64,000 nucleotides of DNA from Bordetella parapertussis (lineage in GTDB: Bacteria; Pseudomonadota; Gammaproteobacteria; Burkholderiales; Burkholderiaceae_B). The translations under genes were made by a program, and so were the position numbers. Of this stretch, positions 29,993-41,491 are shown piece after piece. The stretch's first letter is position 1. Each line of letters starts with the position of its first letter. The notes under the pieces were generated by a model. The model searched no databases and had not been told where the DNA came from. It was given only the letters and a program-made list of their open reading frames with translations. Location: positions 1-64,000 of the forward strand of contig CAMBFI010000004.1 of assembly GCA_945865935.1 (NCBI GenBank), written 5' to 3'.

Positions 29993-32410
29993 TTAGCCGC
30001 CCGGTTCGGGGCGTCGCCCTGAGCCACCTTGGTTATTGCCGCCCAGATTATTCAAAAAGTCGCCCAGCGAGTCCTGATTCGGGTCCCCTAGGCGTTTGAC
30101 CGACTCCGCGGGTGGAAATTCTGTGAAATACAGATTTCCGCCTTCAGAAATCAAACCATCCGGCAAGGGGCCGCGCTTTTGTTCAGGGAATGCTTTCAAA
30201 GCATTTTGCATATAACCCAGCCAAATGGGCAGCGAAGCGCCGCCACCTGTTTCACGCGAACCCAGCGACTTGGGCTGGTCGTAACCTAACCAGGCCACGC
30301 CAACCAGCTGTGGCGTATAGCCTGCAAACCAGGCATCGACGGAATCGTTTGTCGTACCTGTTTTGCCCGCGAGGTCGCCGCGTTTGAGCACCTGACGCGA
30401 GCGCGCTGCTGTGCCCGAGGTGGCTACGCCGCGCAGCATGTCATCCATCACATACGCCGTACGCGCATCGATCGCCCGAGAAGCGGAATCCCCTGCAACC
30501 ACAGGCTTGGCACGCATCAGTGTTTGACCGTTTGCGTCTGTCACATGATCAATCAAGAAGGGGGTCACACGATAACCACCGTTTGCAAAGACAGAAAACC
30601 CGGCGGCTAACTGCATCGGGGTCACCGAACCTGAGCCCAAAGCCATTGGCAGCACTGCAGCATGACGAGATTTATCAAAGCCAAAGCGCGTGACGTATTC
30701 TTGCGCGTATCGCGGCCCAATCGACTGCAGGATGCGGATGGACACCATGTTCTTTGAGCGCGCGATGGCTTCGCGCATGGTCAGCATTTGATCGTATTGA
30801 TCGCCATAGTTTTTCGGCGTCCAGGCCTTGCCCGATCCGGTTTGCTCAGCGGTTAATTCAAACGGTTGATCCGAAATCAAGGTGCCGGGCGTTAAGCCGC
30901 GCTCAAGCGACGCTGCATAGATAAACGGCTTGAACGCCGAGCCCGGCTGGCGCCATGCTTGAGTCACGCGATTGAAGTTGCCATGATAGAAGTCAAAGCC
31001 ACCCACCATGGCGCGCATGGCGCCGTCTTGTGGGGCCATCGATACAAAGGCGGCCTGCACCGTAGGCAGATTTAGGATTTCCCAGTATTCCCGTGTTTTG
31101 TGGACATACACCACCGAGCCCCGCTGCATTTTTAAATTAGCGGGCGCTTTGGGGTTTAGCGCCCGCGCAATCACGCCGAGCGCACGCTTGTCGTTGATCG
31201 TGATGATTTCACTTGCGCTGCGAGCGACCTTCACCTCATTGCGCGCGACGGACAGCACGACCCCAATTAACATCTCGGTGCGATCTTGATGCTTGTCAAA
31301 CACGCCGTCTAAAAACTCATCGAATTTAGCAGGGTCTTTTTCTAGGCCTATTGGCAGAGTGAGTTGCGCTTCGGGGCCCGGGTAAGGCGCGCGGCGTGTG
31401 TAGTCTAGTACGCCTTCGCGCAAGGACTGATAGGCCCACTCTTGGTCTTTCGAGTGAATCGTTGTGTAGACGTTCAGCCCGCGCGAGTAGACGTTGTCGG
31501 GATACACGCTAATCATTAACTGACGCGCGAGCTCAGCGGCATACTCGCCATGCACGGCGTACCCACCCGCAGGAGTGCCCTCGGCAGATTTAATGACAAC
31601 CGGCTGTGCCAGTGCGGCTTTGTATTCTGCTTCGGTCAGGTAGCCCAGCGAATGCATGCGCCCCAGCACATAACGCTGGCGCTGCACGGCGCGGGGTTTA
31701 TTTGCAATCGGGTTAAAACGCGAAGGTGCTTTAGGAATACCGGCGAGCAAGGCGGCATCGGCTGGCGTAATGTCTGACAGCGATTTGCCTAAATACGTTC
31801 GTGAGGCTGCCGCAAAGCCGTACGCACGATGCCCAAGATAAATCTGGTTCAGATAGAGCTCAAGAATCTGGTCTTTTGACAAACTGGCTTCAATCTTGAA
31901 GGTCAATAGCAACTCATAGAACTTACGCGAATAGGTTTTTTCTGAAGACAAATAGAAATTGCGCGCGACTTGCATCGTGATCGTGCTCGCACCCTGCGTC
32001 TTTTGCATGGAGATCACGTTAGTCAACCCAGCACGTACGACACCAATCCAGTCAATGCCGCCGTGTTGATAAAACCGGTCGTCTTCGGCTGACAGCACGG
32101 CCGACTTCATGATGTCCGGAATTTCGTTAAAGCGCAAAACGTTGCGACGTTCTTCGCCGAACTCTCCGATCATGACTTTGTCAGAGGTGAAGATGCGTAG
32201 CGGCACCCGCGGGCGGTAGTCCGTCATGGCGTTCAAGTCGGGCAGGTTAGGCCAGGCCAGCGCCATCGCCATCCCAAATAACAAGACGCCACACAATGCC
32301 AGACCAGCCGACAAAATGGATAGTTTCAGAATGAACCGGAGCAGAAAAGAGCCTTTAGGCTTCTCGTCTGGCAGGTCGTCGTCTTCGCGGGGGGGATTTG
32401 ATTTGCTCAT
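29993..32410 (-). CDS. mrcA: Penicillin-binding protein 1A (class A, bifunctional)
   Basis: 805 residues. PBP1A polymerises and cross-links peptidoglycan. It has a cytoplasmic tail with acidic residues, one membrane anchor (about 21-53), the transglycosylase domain with catalytic Glu109 in LSAEDDRFYQHGG, and the OB-like linker. The transpeptidase domain has SxxK at Ser491 (GSAFKPF), SKN and KTGTT. The carboxyl tail is Gly/Asn-rich. It is divergent from aroK over 79 bp. Confidence 0.97.
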   Translation of the reverse strand: MSKSNPPREDDDLPDEKPKGSFLLRFILKLSILSAGLALCGVLLFGMAMALAWPNLPDLNAMTDYRPRVPLRIFTSDKVMIGEFGEERRNVLRFNEIPDIMKSAVLSAEDDRFYQHGGIDWIGVVRAGLTNVISMQKTQGASTITMQVARNFYLSSEKTYSRKFYELLLTFKIEASLSKDQILELYLNQIYLGHRAYGFAAASRTYLGKSLSDITPADAALLAGIPKAPSRFNPIANKPRAVQRQRYVLGRMHSLGYLTEAEYKAALAQPVVIKSAEGTPAGGYAVHGEYAAELARQLMISVYPDNVYSRGLNVYTTIHSKDQEWAYQSLREGVLDYTRRAPYPGPEAQLTLPIGLEKDPAKFDEFLDGVFDKHQDRTEMLIGVVLSVARNEVKVARSASEIITINDKRALGVIARALNPKAPANLKMQRGSVVYVHKTREYWEILNLPTVQAAFVSMAPQDGAMRAMVGGFDFYHGNFNRVTQAWRQPGSAFKPFIYAASLERGLTPGTLISDQPFELTAEQTGSGKAWTPKNYGDQYDQMLTMREAIARSKNMVSIRILQSIGPRYAQEYVTRFGFDKSRHAAVLPMALGSGSVTPMQLAAGFSVFANGGYRVTPFLIDHVTDANGQTLMRAKPVVAGDSASRAIDARTAYVMDDMLRGVATSGTAARSRQVLKRGDLAGKTGTTNDSVDAWFAGYTPQLVGVAWLGYDQPKSLGSRETGGGASLPIWLGYMQNALKAFPEQKRGPLPDGLISEGGNLYFTEFPPAESVKRLGDPNQDSLGDFLNNLGGNNQGGSGRRPEPGG

Positions 32411-32453
32411 TGCCTACCATTTTAAAGGTTTTGCGCCGTTTTGCCCGAGCCTA

Positions 32454-32483
32454 TTGGTGTCGCGGCACGGTCAATGGGATAAT
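32454..32483 (+). promoter_or_regulatory. Candidate promoter at the aroK start
   Basis: TTGGTG (32454-32459), 18 bp spacer, GATAAT (32478-32483). RNA would start near 32490, which is the A of the aroK ATG. Motif evidence only; see finding on leaderless starts. Confidence 0.45.
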
Positions 32484-32489
32484 GTTGGG

Positions 32490-33206
32490 ATGAGTCACGA
32501 ACCCCTGCCTGAGTCGCCAGAACAGACTGAGCCCAACGCGTCTATCGACGCCGTTGTGCCCGAACTGCCTGCGCGTACGCTGGGTCACGACACGCCGATT
32601 TTTTTGGTTGGGATGATGGGGGCCGGCAAAACAACGATTGGAAAGGCGCTTGCCCGAGCCTTGCTTCGTGATTTTCTCGATCTGGATCATGAGTTAGAAG
32701 CCCGATGTGGTGTTCGCATCCCAGTGATCTTTGAGATCGAAGGTGAAAAAGGGTTCCGTAAACGTGAGTGTCAGGTGCTTGATGACTGTACGGTTCGACC
32801 CGACATCGTTCTGGCAACCGGTGGCGGCGCAGTGATCGCAGCTGAAAACCGCAGTGCCTTACGCACCCGCGGGCTGGTCGTATACCTCCGTGCCAGCATC
32901 GACGAGCTCTTTCGACGTACCAGCCGGGATCGCAACCGCCCCTTACTGGCTACCCCTGATCCCAAAGGGACCTTGCGGTCTTTGCTTGAAGCGCGCGAAC
33001 CCCTCTATCAGGAGGTCGCTGACCTCACGGTCGATACCGGCACCATATCGGTCGGGCAACTTGTGCTTCAGATTGTTGACCGACTCAAACAGCTCGACAA
33101 ACCTATTGACCGCTCCGCACAAAGCCGGCCTGCCAATTCCTCAGAGAATATGCGGGCTGATTTTGCGGCAAGCCATACCGGTGAGAACAAACCATGCATA
33201 CCGTAA
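32490..33206 (+). CDS. aroK: Shikimate kinase, with N- and C-terminal extensions
   Basis: 238 residues against about 175 for a minimal shikimate kinase. AroK phosphorylates shikimate in aromatic amino acid synthesis. The P-loop is GMMGAGKTT (41-49), followed by DLDHELE and [10 protein letters not shown] for shikimate binding and a lid [11 protein letters not shown]. About 33 residues precede and 30 follow the core. The last 13 bp overlap aroB, so the pair is coupled. Confidence 0.95.
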   Translation: MSHEPLPESPEQTEPNASIDAVVPELPARTLGHDTPIFLVGMMGAGKTTIGKALARALLRDFLDLDHELEARCGVRIPVIFEIEGEKGFRKRECQVLDDCTVRPDIVLATGGGAVIAAENRSALRTRGLVVYLRASIDELFRRTSRDRNRPLLATPDPKGTLRSLLEAREPLYQEVADLTVDTGTISVGQLVLQIVDRLKQLDKPIDRSAQSRPANSSENMRADFAASHTGENKPCIP

Positions 33207-34273
33207 CCGTCGCCACTCCGGGCGGACAATACCCGATTCATATTGCTAGCGGGCGGCTCGATGCGCTCGCGCAGTCCATTCCATCCGATGCTACCACGAT
33301 CGCCCTGGTCACTAATCCCGTTATCCAGGGGCTCATGGGCGAGCGGGTGACTAAAGTCCTGGCTGCCACGGGCAAACGCATCGTGCCAATTATCTTGCCT
33401 GATGGCGAGGCCCACAAAAGCTGGGAAACACTCAATCTGATTTTCGACGCGATGTTGGGCGCGCAGCTTGATCGCCGCACGGTCATCGTCGCGCTTGGCG
33501 GTGGTGTGATTGGCGATATGGCGGGTTTTGCCGCAGCCGTATACATGCGTGGCGTACGCTTCGTGCAAGTGCCGACAACCTTGTTGTCCCAAGTAGATTC
33601 CTCGGTGGGTGGCAAGACTGCGGTCAACCACCCGCTTGGCAAAAATATGATCGGTGCGTTTTATCAGCCGATCGCCGTTGAGATCGATACCGATGTGCTC
33701 AACACCTTGCCTGATCGCGAAATGTCTGCTGGCTTGGCCGAGGTGATTAAGTACGGCCTCATCCTGGATGCAGAGTTTTTTGCCTGGTGTGAGAAAAACG
33801 TAGCCAGTCTGCGTGCGCGCGACCCCATGTTACTGGCCGAGGCCATTCGCCGTTCTTGCGAATACAAAGCCTGGGTCGTGTCCAAAGACGAACGCGAAAC
33901 CGGGCTGCGTGCAATTTTGAACTTAGGCCACACGTTCGGACACGCGATCGAGGCTGGGATGGGCTACGGTCAGTGGCTGCACGGCGAAGCCGTAGGCTGC
34001 GGGCTGGTGATGGCCGCGGATCTGTCTGCTGAAATGTTTGGCTTCCCCGCCGCAGATGTCGAGCGCGTACGTGCTCTCGTGGCAGCGATTGGTTGCCCGA
34101 CCCGCGGGCCGCGGTTAGGGGGAGTCGACGAGTGGATGCGTTTGATGCGCGGCGATAAAAAAGCCGAGGCAGGCGAAATTAGCTTCATCATGATGCCGCA
34201 GATTGGCGAAACGATTCGGCGCGGCGCGCCCGCTGAAACCGTGGCGCGCGTGATTTTGCGTAATACAGATTAG
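33194..34273 (+). CDS. aroB: 3-dehydroquinate synthase
   Basis: 359 residues. AroB converts DAHP to 3-dehydroquinate using NAD and zinc. The motifs [54 protein letters not shown] and the zinc-ligand segments [28 protein letters not shown] are intact. It overlaps aroK by 13 bp, the common aroKB arrangement. Confidence 0.98.
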   Translation: MHTVTVATPGGQYPIHIASGRLDALAQSIPSDATTIALVTNPVIQGLMGERVTKVLAATGKRIVPIILPDGEAHKSWETLNLIFDAMLGAQLDRRTVIVALGGGVIGDMAGFAAAVYMRGVRFVQVPTTLLSQVDSSVGGKTAVNHPLGKNMIGAFYQPIAVEIDTDVLNTLPDREMSAGLAEVIKYGLILDAEFFAWCEKNVASLRARDPMLLAEAIRRSCEYKAWVVSKDERETGLRAILNLGHTFGHAIEAGMGYGQWLHGEAVGCGLVMAADLSAEMFGFPAADVERVRALVAAIGCPTRGPRLGGVDEWMRLMRGDKKAEAGEISFIMMPQIGETIRRGAPAETVARVILRNTD

Positions 34274-34292
34274 ACCCTCACCCGGAGTAACG

Positions 34293-35444
34293 ATGTCGGA
34301 CTCGACGCCAGAACTTGCTGCGTACGCTTGTCGTCCAGAGTCGAGTCGCGGACGACGTTACCCAGAGCCAGCACCTGCGAACCGCAGTGAGTTTCAACGG
34401 GATCGTGATCGTATTATTCACGCAGGGGCGTTCCGAAGACTGGAATATAAAACCCAGGTCTTCATTAATCATGAAGGCGATTTATTTCGTACACGCCTGA
34501 CCCATTCGCTCGAGGTCGCCCAGATTGCGCGCGTCTTGGCACGCAGCCTGCATCTGAACGAAGACCTGACCGAAGCGATCGCACTTGCCCATGATTTGGG
34601 ACACACGCCGTTTGGCCATGCCGGGCAAGATGAGCTCAATGCCTGCATGCGCGAATTCGCGCCAGAGGCAGGCGGGTTTGAACACAATTTGCAAAGCTTG
34701 CGCGTGGTAGATGAACTCGAAGAGCGTTACGCCGCCTTTAATGGGTTGAACCTATGCTTTGAAACGCGAGAGGGCGTGCTTAAGCATTGTTCTTTACCGC
34801 ACGCAAAGCGCCTTGGGGACGTCGGCCAGCGCTTCATCGATCGCACGCAACCTTCGCTCGAAGCACAGCTTGCGAATTTGGCCGATGAGATCGCCTACAA
34901 CAATCACGATATTGATGATGGCCTGCGCTCGGGACTGCTGACGATTGAGCAATTACAAGCCGTACCGATCTTCGCGCGGCACTATGCACAGATTGAACAA
35001 AAGTGGCCTGGGCTTGCGCCGAGACGCGTGATTGCTGAAACTATTCGTAGCATGATCAATACGCTGATCACCGACGTCACGCATACAACAGCTGCCAGAC
35101 TCGCCGTGGCCGCACCCGCCGACGCTGACGCGGCGCGTCGTAGCGGTGCACTCGTGGCGTTTTCAAGCGCCGTGCGCGAAGACGCAGACGCGCTCAAGAC
35201 GTTTTTGTTCGAGAATCTGTATCGCCATTACAAGGTGATGCGCATGACCAACAAAGCGCGTCGCATTGTGCGCGAGTTGTATAGTGCCTTTGTGCACGAG
35301 CCCAGATTGTTGCCGCCCGACTATCGCCATGACGACGATTGTCGGCAGGCCCGTGCGATTGCGGATTACATTGCAGGAATGACGGATCGTTACGCGATCC
35401 GCGAGCATCATCGCTTGTTTCGCATGGGCGATCAGTTTGATTAA
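34293..35444 (+). CDS. dgt: Deoxyguanosinetriphosphate triphosphohydrolase-like HD protein
   Basis: 383 residues. The HD-domain metal ligands are seen as His71 ([16 protein letters not shown]) and His100-Asp101 ([15 protein letters not shown]). The first half matches dGTPase-like proteins, which cleave dNTPs to deoxynucleosides and triphosphate. It lies 19 bp after aroB, the conserved aroB-dgt order. Confidence 0.93.
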   Translation: MSDSTPELAAYACRPESSRGRRYPEPAPANRSEFQRDRDRIIHAGAFRRLEYKTQVFINHEGDLFRTRLTHSLEVAQIARVLARSLHLNEDLTEAIALAHDLGHTPFGHAGQDELNACMREFAPEAGGFEHNLQSLRVVDELEERYAAFNGLNLCFETREGVLKHCSLPHAKRLGDVGQRFIDRTQPSLEAQLANLADEIAYNNHDIDDGLRSGLLTIEQLQAVPIFARHYAQIEQKWPGLAPRRVIAETIRSMINTLITDVTHTTAARLAVAAPADADAARRSGALVAFSSAVREDADALKTFLFENLYRHYKVMRMTNKARRIVRELYSAFVHEPRLLPPDYRHDDDCRQARAIADYIAGMTDRYAIREHHRLFRMGDQFD

Positions 35445-35457
35445 CCAAGGAGTTTCC

Positions 35458-36270
35458 ATGATGCGCTTCACGCAACCCATTCTTTTGGCCGCCATGTGCG
35501 CCACGCTTGGCGTCTTGTCGGCCTGCTCGTCTCAACCACCTGCCCCGATCAATAATGCCGCGGCTAATGCTGCCGCCGCACCAGTTGCGACGCCGATTGC
35601 TCCGCAGCGTTCAACCGAAATTGCGCCCGTCTCTCTCGACGCAGCGAATATAGCTGCGCAGGTCACACCGCAGCCCCCAGGGGCAGCGACACCCGGAACA
35701 GGTGCTGCTGTCCTGGTGTCTGGTTCGCGCGGGAGCGACAACTCAAATCAGCTAGCACTTGTTCAGGTGTGTCAGCCCGCAGCGGCGGGTGATCAATGTA
35801 TTCTGGCCTTTGCAGATACGCGTGCCGGACAAGAGGCGAGCAGTCAGGTGACTGCTTACTTTCAACGCACCTCTAGCCGGCCGCCTCCTAAAGTAACGGT
35901 CGAAAGCACTTGCGCACCGGGCTGGTTGGCGTCTGTTGTGTCAGAGCAAGGCACAGTTCAAGGTGGTGGCGTGATGCAGGCGCAAGCGGCTGTGTGTGGC
36001 CACCCCTCGGCCGGTGCCGCACTCACCGCTTTGCTCAATGCGTGCGACGGACAAACACAAGGTGGATGCCGACAGTCCACGCGGGTCAAGATTTCCTGGG
36101 GTCGCTGGGATGGCACGCGCCCCCCAGGTCGCGAGGTCGATATTGGACGCCCCTTTGATGCCGGCGCATTCGCCGAAGGCCTTTTGTGTGATTCCGTATT
36201 GCCGCTACGCGAATCGGGTCAATGCGCCAGTATGTCCGCCGTGCAACTAAGGTTGATTGGTTTGCCCTGA
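35458..36270 (+). CDS. Cys-rich putative lipoprotein, function unknown
   Basis: 270 residues. The start is the ATG at 35458, placed 5 bp after AAGGAG. A signal peptide ends in a lipobox (GVLSAC), so it is probably a lipoprotein. A Pro/Ala-rich linker (about residues 25-80) leads to a domain with several Cys residues in spaced pairs, including [20 protein letters not shown]. This resembles Cys-containing small repeats of DUF4189-type periplasmic proteins but is not a firm match. Its last 24 bp overlap the convergent uvrA 3' end. Confidence 0.75.
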   Translation: MMRFTQPILLAAMCATLGVLSACSSQPPAPINNAAANAAAAPVATPIAPQRSTEIAPVSLDAANIAAQVTPQPPGAATPGTGAAVLVSGSRGSDNSNQLALVQVCQPAAAGDQCILAFADTRAGQEASSQVTAYFQRTSSRPPPKVTVESTCAPGWLASVVSEQGTVQGGGVMQAQAAVCGHPSAGAALTALLNACDGQTQGGCRQSTRVKISWGRWDGTRPPGREVDIGRPFDAGAFAEGLLCDSVLPLRESGQCASMSAVQLRLIGLP

Positions 36271-39162
36271 GGGAGCCCGGCGGGCCAGAACACGTCCAAG
36301 GTAATGGCCCGTATGGCTTGCTGCTGAGGCCGCGATATGTTCTGGCGTGCCTTGCGCCACAATCATGCCGCCGCCATCACCGCCTTCTGGGCCCATATCG
36401 ATCACCCAGTCGGCTGTCTTGATGACATCTAAATTGTGTTCGATCACGACAATCGTGTTGCCGGCATCGACAAGCTGATTCAATACACCGAGCAGTAAGG
36501 CGATGTCATGAAAATGTAGGCCGGTCGTGGGTTCATCCAGAATATAAAGCGTGCGGCCCGTGCTGCGTCGTGACAGCTCGAGAGACAACTTAACCCGTTG
36601 GGCCTCACCACCGGATAAAGTCGTCGCGCTTTGACCCAGCCGCAAATAAGACAGACCAACATCCATTAGCGTTTGCAGTTTGCGCGCGATCGCAGGAACC
36701 GCCTCGAAATACGCAAGTGCCTGTTCGACCGTGAGGTCGAGTACCTCGTGGATGTTGCGGCCGCGATAGCGGATTTCGAGGGTCTCGCGGTTGTAGCGTT
36801 TGCTCATGCACACGTCACACGGGACATACATGTCAGGCAAAAAGTGCATTTCCACTTTGACGACGCCATCACCCTGGCACGCCTCACAGCGCCCACCTTT
36901 GACGTTAAAGCTAAAGCGACCAGGATCATAGCCACGTGAGCGCGACTCAGGAACGCCCGCAAACAATTCGCGAATCGGTGTGAAGAGTCCCGTATAGGTT
37001 GCTGGATTACTGCGTGGCGTACGACCGATCGGACTTTGGTCGACACTAATCACCTTGTCGAAATGCTCAAGCCCCGTCAGGGTATCAAAGGGCGCAGGTT
37101 CGCTTTGCGCATGATGCAACGCACGTGACATCACAACGGCCAGCGTGTCGTTAATCAGCGTGGACTTGCCCGAACCTGATACGCCGGAGACGCACACAAA
37201 CTTGCCTGAAGGAATACGTAGTTCAACGGCCTTTAGATTGTTGCCACGGCAACCGGTGAGCGATAACCACGTTTGCTCTTGATCCATGGGGCGACGTGTG
37301 GGAATCGCAATCGCCTGGGCACCGCTCATGTATTGGCCCGTCAGAGACGCAGGATTTTGTTCGATTTGTAGCGGCGTACCTTCGGCAACAATTTGGCCGC
37401 CATGTTCGCCTGCGCCTGGTCCCATGTCGATCACCCAGTCGGCTTGGCGAATCATGTCTTCGTCGTGTTCGACAACGATCACGCTATTACCCAGGTCACG
37501 CAAGTGATGCAGCGTGGCGATCAGGCGGTCGTTGTCGCGCTGGTGCAAACCAATCGAAGGTTCATCCAGGACATACATCACACCAGTGAGCCCTGAGCCG
37601 ATTTGACTCGCTAAGCGAATACGTTGCGCTTCGCCCCCCGAGATCGTGTCGGCGCTGCGATCAAGTGATAAATAGTTCAACCCAACGTTGTTTAAAAAGC
37701 TCAAGCGTGCTTCGATTTCGCGCACGATACGTTGCGCGATTTCTTGACGCGCCCCGGTGAGCTGCAAGTCTTGAAACCACTTCAAGCATTGGGACAGCGG
37801 TTGCGCTTCGACCTCATAGATCGCTAAGCCATGTTCTTGCCAGGCGCGCCCTGTCGCGCTGTCTGCCAACGCGGCCGGCGGGGCAATGCGTTCGTCTCCA
37901 ATGCGCACGTGGCGCGCCTCGGGACGCAGGCGCGACCCATGGCAAGCCGGACATGTTTGTACGGCCCGATATTTGCCTAGCTCCTCGCGGACCGCTGACG
38001 AGTCTGTCTCTTTCCAGCGGCGTTCGAGGTTTGGAATGACCCCTTCGAAAGGATGACGCTTGACCGTGCTGCGGCCTTTTTCATTCAAGTAAAAAAAGGG
38101 GATTTCAATATCGCCTGAACCATGCAAAATAATTTTTTGCAGATGCTCAGGCAGACTGTCCCAAGCGACCTCAATATCGAATTCGTAATGCGTCGCTAGA
38201 CTAGAGAGCATCGCGAATGTAAACGCATTGCGTTTGTCCCAGCCGCGAATCGCCCCTGAACCCAAGCTCAGTTCCGGGAAGGCCACCACGCGTTTGGGGT
38301 CAAAAAAGCCCATGTGGCCCAAGCCATCGCAGCTTGGGCACGCGCCCACTGGGTTGTTAAAGCTGAACAGCCGAGGTTCAAGCTCGGGCAGACTATGGCT
38401 GCAGATCGGACACGCATAGCGGCTCGAGAACAAATGCTCTTCGTTTGTATCCATGTCGAGCGCAACGACTCGACCTTGCGCGAGGTTGAGCGCAGTTTCA
38501 AAGCTTTCAGCCAGCCGCTGCTTGCTTTCTGGTTTGATCCGCAACCGATCGATCACCACATCAATGTCGTGCTTTTCGTTTTTGTTCAGCTCCGGCATGC
38601 TGTCGAGATCAACCATCTCGCCGTTGACCCGCACGCGCACAAAACCCTGTGCTTGCAGGCTTGCGCACTCATCGTCAAAGCTGCCCTTGCGGGTGCGAAC
38701 GACCGGGGCAAGAATCGCGAGGCGTTTTTCGGCTGGCCAGGCCATCACGCTGTCGACCATCTGGCTGACGTTCTGCGCGGCCAGGGGCAAGCCGTGGTCT
38801 GGACAATAAGGCGTGCCGACCCGGGCATACAACAGCCGCAAATAGTCGTGAATTTCGGTAATGGTGCCGACGGTTGACCGCGGGTTATGGCCGGCGGCCT
38901 TCTGTTCAATGGAGATCGCGGGCGACAGGCCCTCGATCAGATCCACATCAGGCTTGTCCATCAGCTGCAAAAACTGGCGCGCGTAAGCCGACAGGCTTTC
39001 GACGTAGCGGCGCTGACCCTCGGCGTAAAGCGTATCAAAGGCGAGAGACGATTTCCCTGACCCCGAAAGCCCGGTTACGACGACCAGCCGATGACGCGGC
39101 AGATCGAGCGACACGTTCTTTAAATTGTGGGTGCGGGCACCCCGGATGCGGATTTCGTCCAT
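36247..39162 (-). CDS. uvrA: UvrABC system protein A
   Basis: 971 residues. UvrA is the damage-sensing ABC ATPase of nucleotide excision repair. Walker A motifs are GLSGSGKSS near the amino terminus and GVSGSGKST mid-protein. ABC signatures are SGGEAQR twice. The zinc modules are CPICSHS...CPSC and CEACQGDG...CDVC. The terminal tail [10 protein letters not shown] is weakly conserved. No LexA-box was recognised upstream. It is divergent from the next MFS gene. Confidence 0.98.
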   Translation of the reverse strand: MDEIRIRGARTHNLKNVSLDLPRHRLVVVTGLSGSGKSSLAFDTLYAEGQRRYVESLSAYARQFLQLMDKPDVDLIEGLSPAISIEQKAAGHNPRSTVGTITEIHDYLRLLYARVGTPYCPDHGLPLAAQNVSQMVDSVMAWPAEKRLAILAPVVRTRKGSFDDECASLQAQGFVRVRVNGEMVDLDSMPELNKNEKHDIDVVIDRLRIKPESKQRLAESFETALNLAQGRVVALDMDTNEEHLFSSRYACPICSHSLPELEPRLFSFNNPVGACPSCDGLGHMGFFDPKRVVAFPELSLGSGAIRGWDKRNAFTFAMLSSLATHYEFDIEVAWDSLPEHLQKIILHGSGDIEIPFFYLNEKGRSTVKRHPFEGVIPNLERRWKETDSSAVREELGKYRAVQTCPACHGSRLRPEARHVRIGDERIAPPAALADSATGRAWQEHGLAIYEVEAQPLSQCLKWFQDLQLTGARQEIAQRIVREIEARLSFLNNVGLNYLSLDRSADTISGGEAQRIRLASQIGSGLTGVMYVLDEPSIGLHQRDNDRLIATLHHLRDLGNSVIVVEHDEDMIRQADWVIDMGPGAGEHGGQIVAEGTPLQIEQNPASLTGQYMSGAQAIAIPTRRPMDQEQTWLSLTGCRGNNLKAVELRIPSGKFVCVSGVSGSGKSTLINDTLAVVMSRALHHAQSEPAPFDTLTGLEHFDKVISVDQSPIGRTPRSNPATYTGLFTPIRELFAGVPESRSRGYDPGRFSFNVKGGRCEACQGDGVVKVEMHFLPDMYVPCDVCMSKRYNRETLEIRYRGRNIHEVLDLTVEQALAYFEAVPAIARKLQTLMDVGLSYLRLGQSATTLSGGEAQRVKLSLELSRRSTGRTLYILDEPTTGLHFHDIALLLGVLNQLVDAGNTIVVIEHNLDVIKTADWVIDMGPEGGDGGGMIVAQGTPEHIAASAASHTGHYLGRVLARRAPSGQTNQP

Positions 39163-39247
39163 GACACGTTTTCAAAAGGTAACTTGGTACTATACCGTGC
39201 TGGCGTGAAACCCGTGCGGCACCCCTACAGAAAGAACACAAACATTG

Positions 39248-40441
39248 ATGCCTGACACCCCTTCTTTAGCCCTGACCCCGACCGAACGTCGAGCCAGCCT
39301 CGCGTTGGCTGGGCTCTTTGCCGCCCGGATGCTGGGGCTGTTTCTGCTGTTGCCGGTGTTTGCCGTGGCGGCCCAAGGACTAGCTGGGGGCGATGATCCT
39401 GCGCGGGTGGGCTTGGCTCTTGGCATGTACGGTTTGACCCAGGCCTTTATGCAGATCCCGTTCGGCTTGGCGTCTGATCGGTGGGGGCGTAGACCGGTCG
39501 TCCTGTTTGGGTTGATGCTGTTTGTATTGGGTAGCGTGGTCTGTGCACTGTCTACAGATATTTACTGGGTCACGCTTGGCCGGGCAATCCAAGGATCTGG
39601 CGCGATTTCGGCTGCGGTCACCGCCTGGTTGGCTGATGTCACCCGACCCGAGGTGCGCACCCGCGCCATGGCCATGGTTGGCGGATCGATTGGTCTATCC
39701 TTTGCGTTGGCACTTGTCCTCGCACCCTTAATTGTCGGGTCTGCTGGCTTGGCGGGTTTGTTCTGGACGATCGCCTTGCTTGGGGTCGTCTGTATAGCGG
39801 TTGCGCGTTTCATCATCCCCCTTGCACCACCACAACCTAAGCCTGCACAGCCTGCCCGACCTATGCAAGTGCTCACTCACATAGATTTGTTGCGACTGAA
39901 TTTTGGTGTGTTTTGTTTGCACTTGATCCAGGTTGCGCTCTTTATTGCCGTGCCGCCGTTGTTCCTCAAGCTCGGAGGGCTGACCGCGGCCGAGCTTTGG
40001 AAAGTCTATTTGCCCGTGATTCTTGGCTCGTTCATCTTTATGGTGCCTGCCATTTTTGTGGCCGAAAAACGTCACGCCCATCGCGCGATGTTGCGCCTGG
40101 CTGTTGCTGGCCTGGTCTTTTCCTGTGCCTTTTTAGTGTGGGCGAGCCAAAGCTTTTATCTGCTGGCGTTCGGCCTCACGAGCTTCTTTGTGATGTTTAA
40201 CGTGCTTGAAGCGCTGCAGCCTTCGCTCGTATCGCGCGTCGCACCGTCGGATTTAAAGGGCCTCGCCCTTGGCTTCTACAACACCACGCAAGCGGCCGGT
40301 TTGTTTTTAGGCGGTGCGTTGGGAGGTGCTCTGGTGGTGTGGGGTGGACCCACCGCAGTGTTTTGGGCGGCCAGTGCACTGGCCGCCGTTTGGCTTATCA
40401 TGACCTGGGGATTGAAACCTTTCGCCCCCAGGCTCAAATAA
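39248..40441 (+). CDS. MFS transporter (sugar/drug exporter-like)
   Basis: 397 residues from the ATG at 39248; a TTG one codon earlier is possible. About 12 helices, motif A as FGLASDRWGRRPVV after helix 2. Position between uvrA and ssb is conserved in Burkholderiales, although here two extra genes and a relic intervene before ssb. Substrate unknown. Confidence 0.9.
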   Translation: MPDTPSLALTPTERRASLALAGLFAARMLGLFLLLPVFAVAAQGLAGGDDPARVGLALGMYGLTQAFMQIPFGLASDRWGRRPVVLFGLMLFVLGSVVCALSTDIYWVTLGRAIQGSGAISAAVTAWLADVTRPEVRTRAMAMVGGSIGLSFALALVLAPLIVGSAGLAGLFWTIALLGVVCIAVARFIIPLAPPQPKPAQPARPMQVLTHIDLLRLNFGVFCLHLIQVALFIAVPPLFLKLGGLTAAELWKVYLPVILGSFIFMVPAIFVAEKRHAHRAMLRLAVAGLVFSCAFLVWASQSFYLLAFGLTSFFVMFNVLEALQPSLVSRVAPSDLKGLALGFYNTTQAAGLFLGGALGGALVVWGGPTAVFWAASALAAVWLIMTWGLKPFAPRLK

Positions 40442-40455
40442 ACACGGCCGAACGA

Positions 40456-41433
40456 TTAATCGGCCTTGATCCCCGAGGCTTTGATTACGCGCGCCCAGCG
40501 CTCGCTGTCCTTAACAAGAAACGCGCGGAACTCGTCAGGCGTGTCGCCAATAGGCGATGCACCTAGATCTTTCATGCGCTTGATAATCTCTGGCTGCGCC
40601 AGGGCTTTTTTGAGCGCCGCGTTTAACTGATCCACAATCGCCTTGGGGGTACCTGCAGGTGCCAACATCCCCACCCAAGGTGCAGTTTGCTCAAAATTAG
40701 GAAAACCTGAGGAGTCCATGGTGGGCACACCTGGGAAGTCTGGCATCGGCTTTGACGAACCGACGGCCAACACGCGCAAGCGCTTGTCTGCGACATGACC
40801 CGCAATGCCGATCATCGGATAAAACATAAAGGATACGCGCCCGGCCATCACCTCGGTCAACGCGGGCGCGTTGCCACGGAAGGGCACATGGACCATTTTT
40901 GAATCGGTCATCGTTGCCATTAACGCACCGGCCAGATGCGCGGAACCACCATTGCCCGCTGAGCCATAGCTGATGGCTTCTGGTTTGCTTTTGGCCGCAG
41001 CGATGAGGTCTTGTAGGGTTTTGTAGGGGGAGTCATACGCCGTGACCACGACGAGCGGCAGATTCGCCACAAGGGATACGGGCGCAAAGCTACCCAGTGG
41101 CTCGTATTCTGCTTTCTCATTGAGTAACAGTCGGTTCACGTTGTGTGAAAGCGAGGCAAACAGAACGGTGTAACCATCAGGCTTTGCTTTGGCGACCTCG
41201 CGCGTGGCGATCAGTGAGTTCGCGCCCGTACGGTTTTCTATGACGACAGACTGACTCAGGGTCGCTGTCATGTGTTGCGCCAGAATGCGGCCAATCACAT
41301 CGGTTGGACCACCGGCCGCGAAACCAATCAGCATTTTGATGGGTTGTGTGGGATATGGGGCTGCTTGGGCCGACGCTGTCACAGGCAATAAGGCAGAGAG
41401 CGCGACGCATGCGCTCAGAACGAGCTTTTTCAT
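40456..41433 (-). CDS. Bug-family tripartite tricarboxylate periplasmic receptor
   Basis: 325 residues from the ATG at 41433 (GGAAGAG nearby). A signal peptide ends near ASAQA (about residue 24). The Bug signature PTQPIKMLIGFAAGGPTDVI follows. These proteins bind carboxylates, amides or aromatics in the periplasm and are very numerous in Alcaligenaceae, often as orphans without the TctAB permease, as here. It lies 58 bp downstream of a TauD-like dioxygenase on the same strand, so they may share a transcript and substrate. Confidence 0.94.
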   Translation of the reverse strand: MKKLVLSACVALSALLPVTASAQAAPYPTQPIKMLIGFAAGGPTDVIGRILAQHMTATLSQSVVIENRTGANSLIATREVAKAKPDGYTVLFASLSHNVNRLLLNEKAEYEPLGSFAPVSLVANLPLVVVTAYDSPYKTLQDLIAAAKSKPEAISYGSAGNGGSAHLAGALMATMTDSKMVHVPFRGNAPALTEVMAGRVSFMFYPMIGIAGHVADKRLRVLAVGSSKPMPDFPGVPTMDSSGFPNFEQTAPWVGMLAPAGTPKAIVDQLNAALKKALAQPEIIKRMKDLGASPIGDTPDEFRAFLVKDSERWARVIKASGIKAD

Positions 41434-41491
41434 TAGTCTCTTCCAGAAAGAATTATTGTGGGTGTAGCGTAACAGTCGCAACGCTTCTTGG

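Noticed and set aside
39163-39247. LexA-type SOS box upstream of uvrA
   Set aside because: No CTGT-N8-ACAG match in the uvrA-MFS gap.
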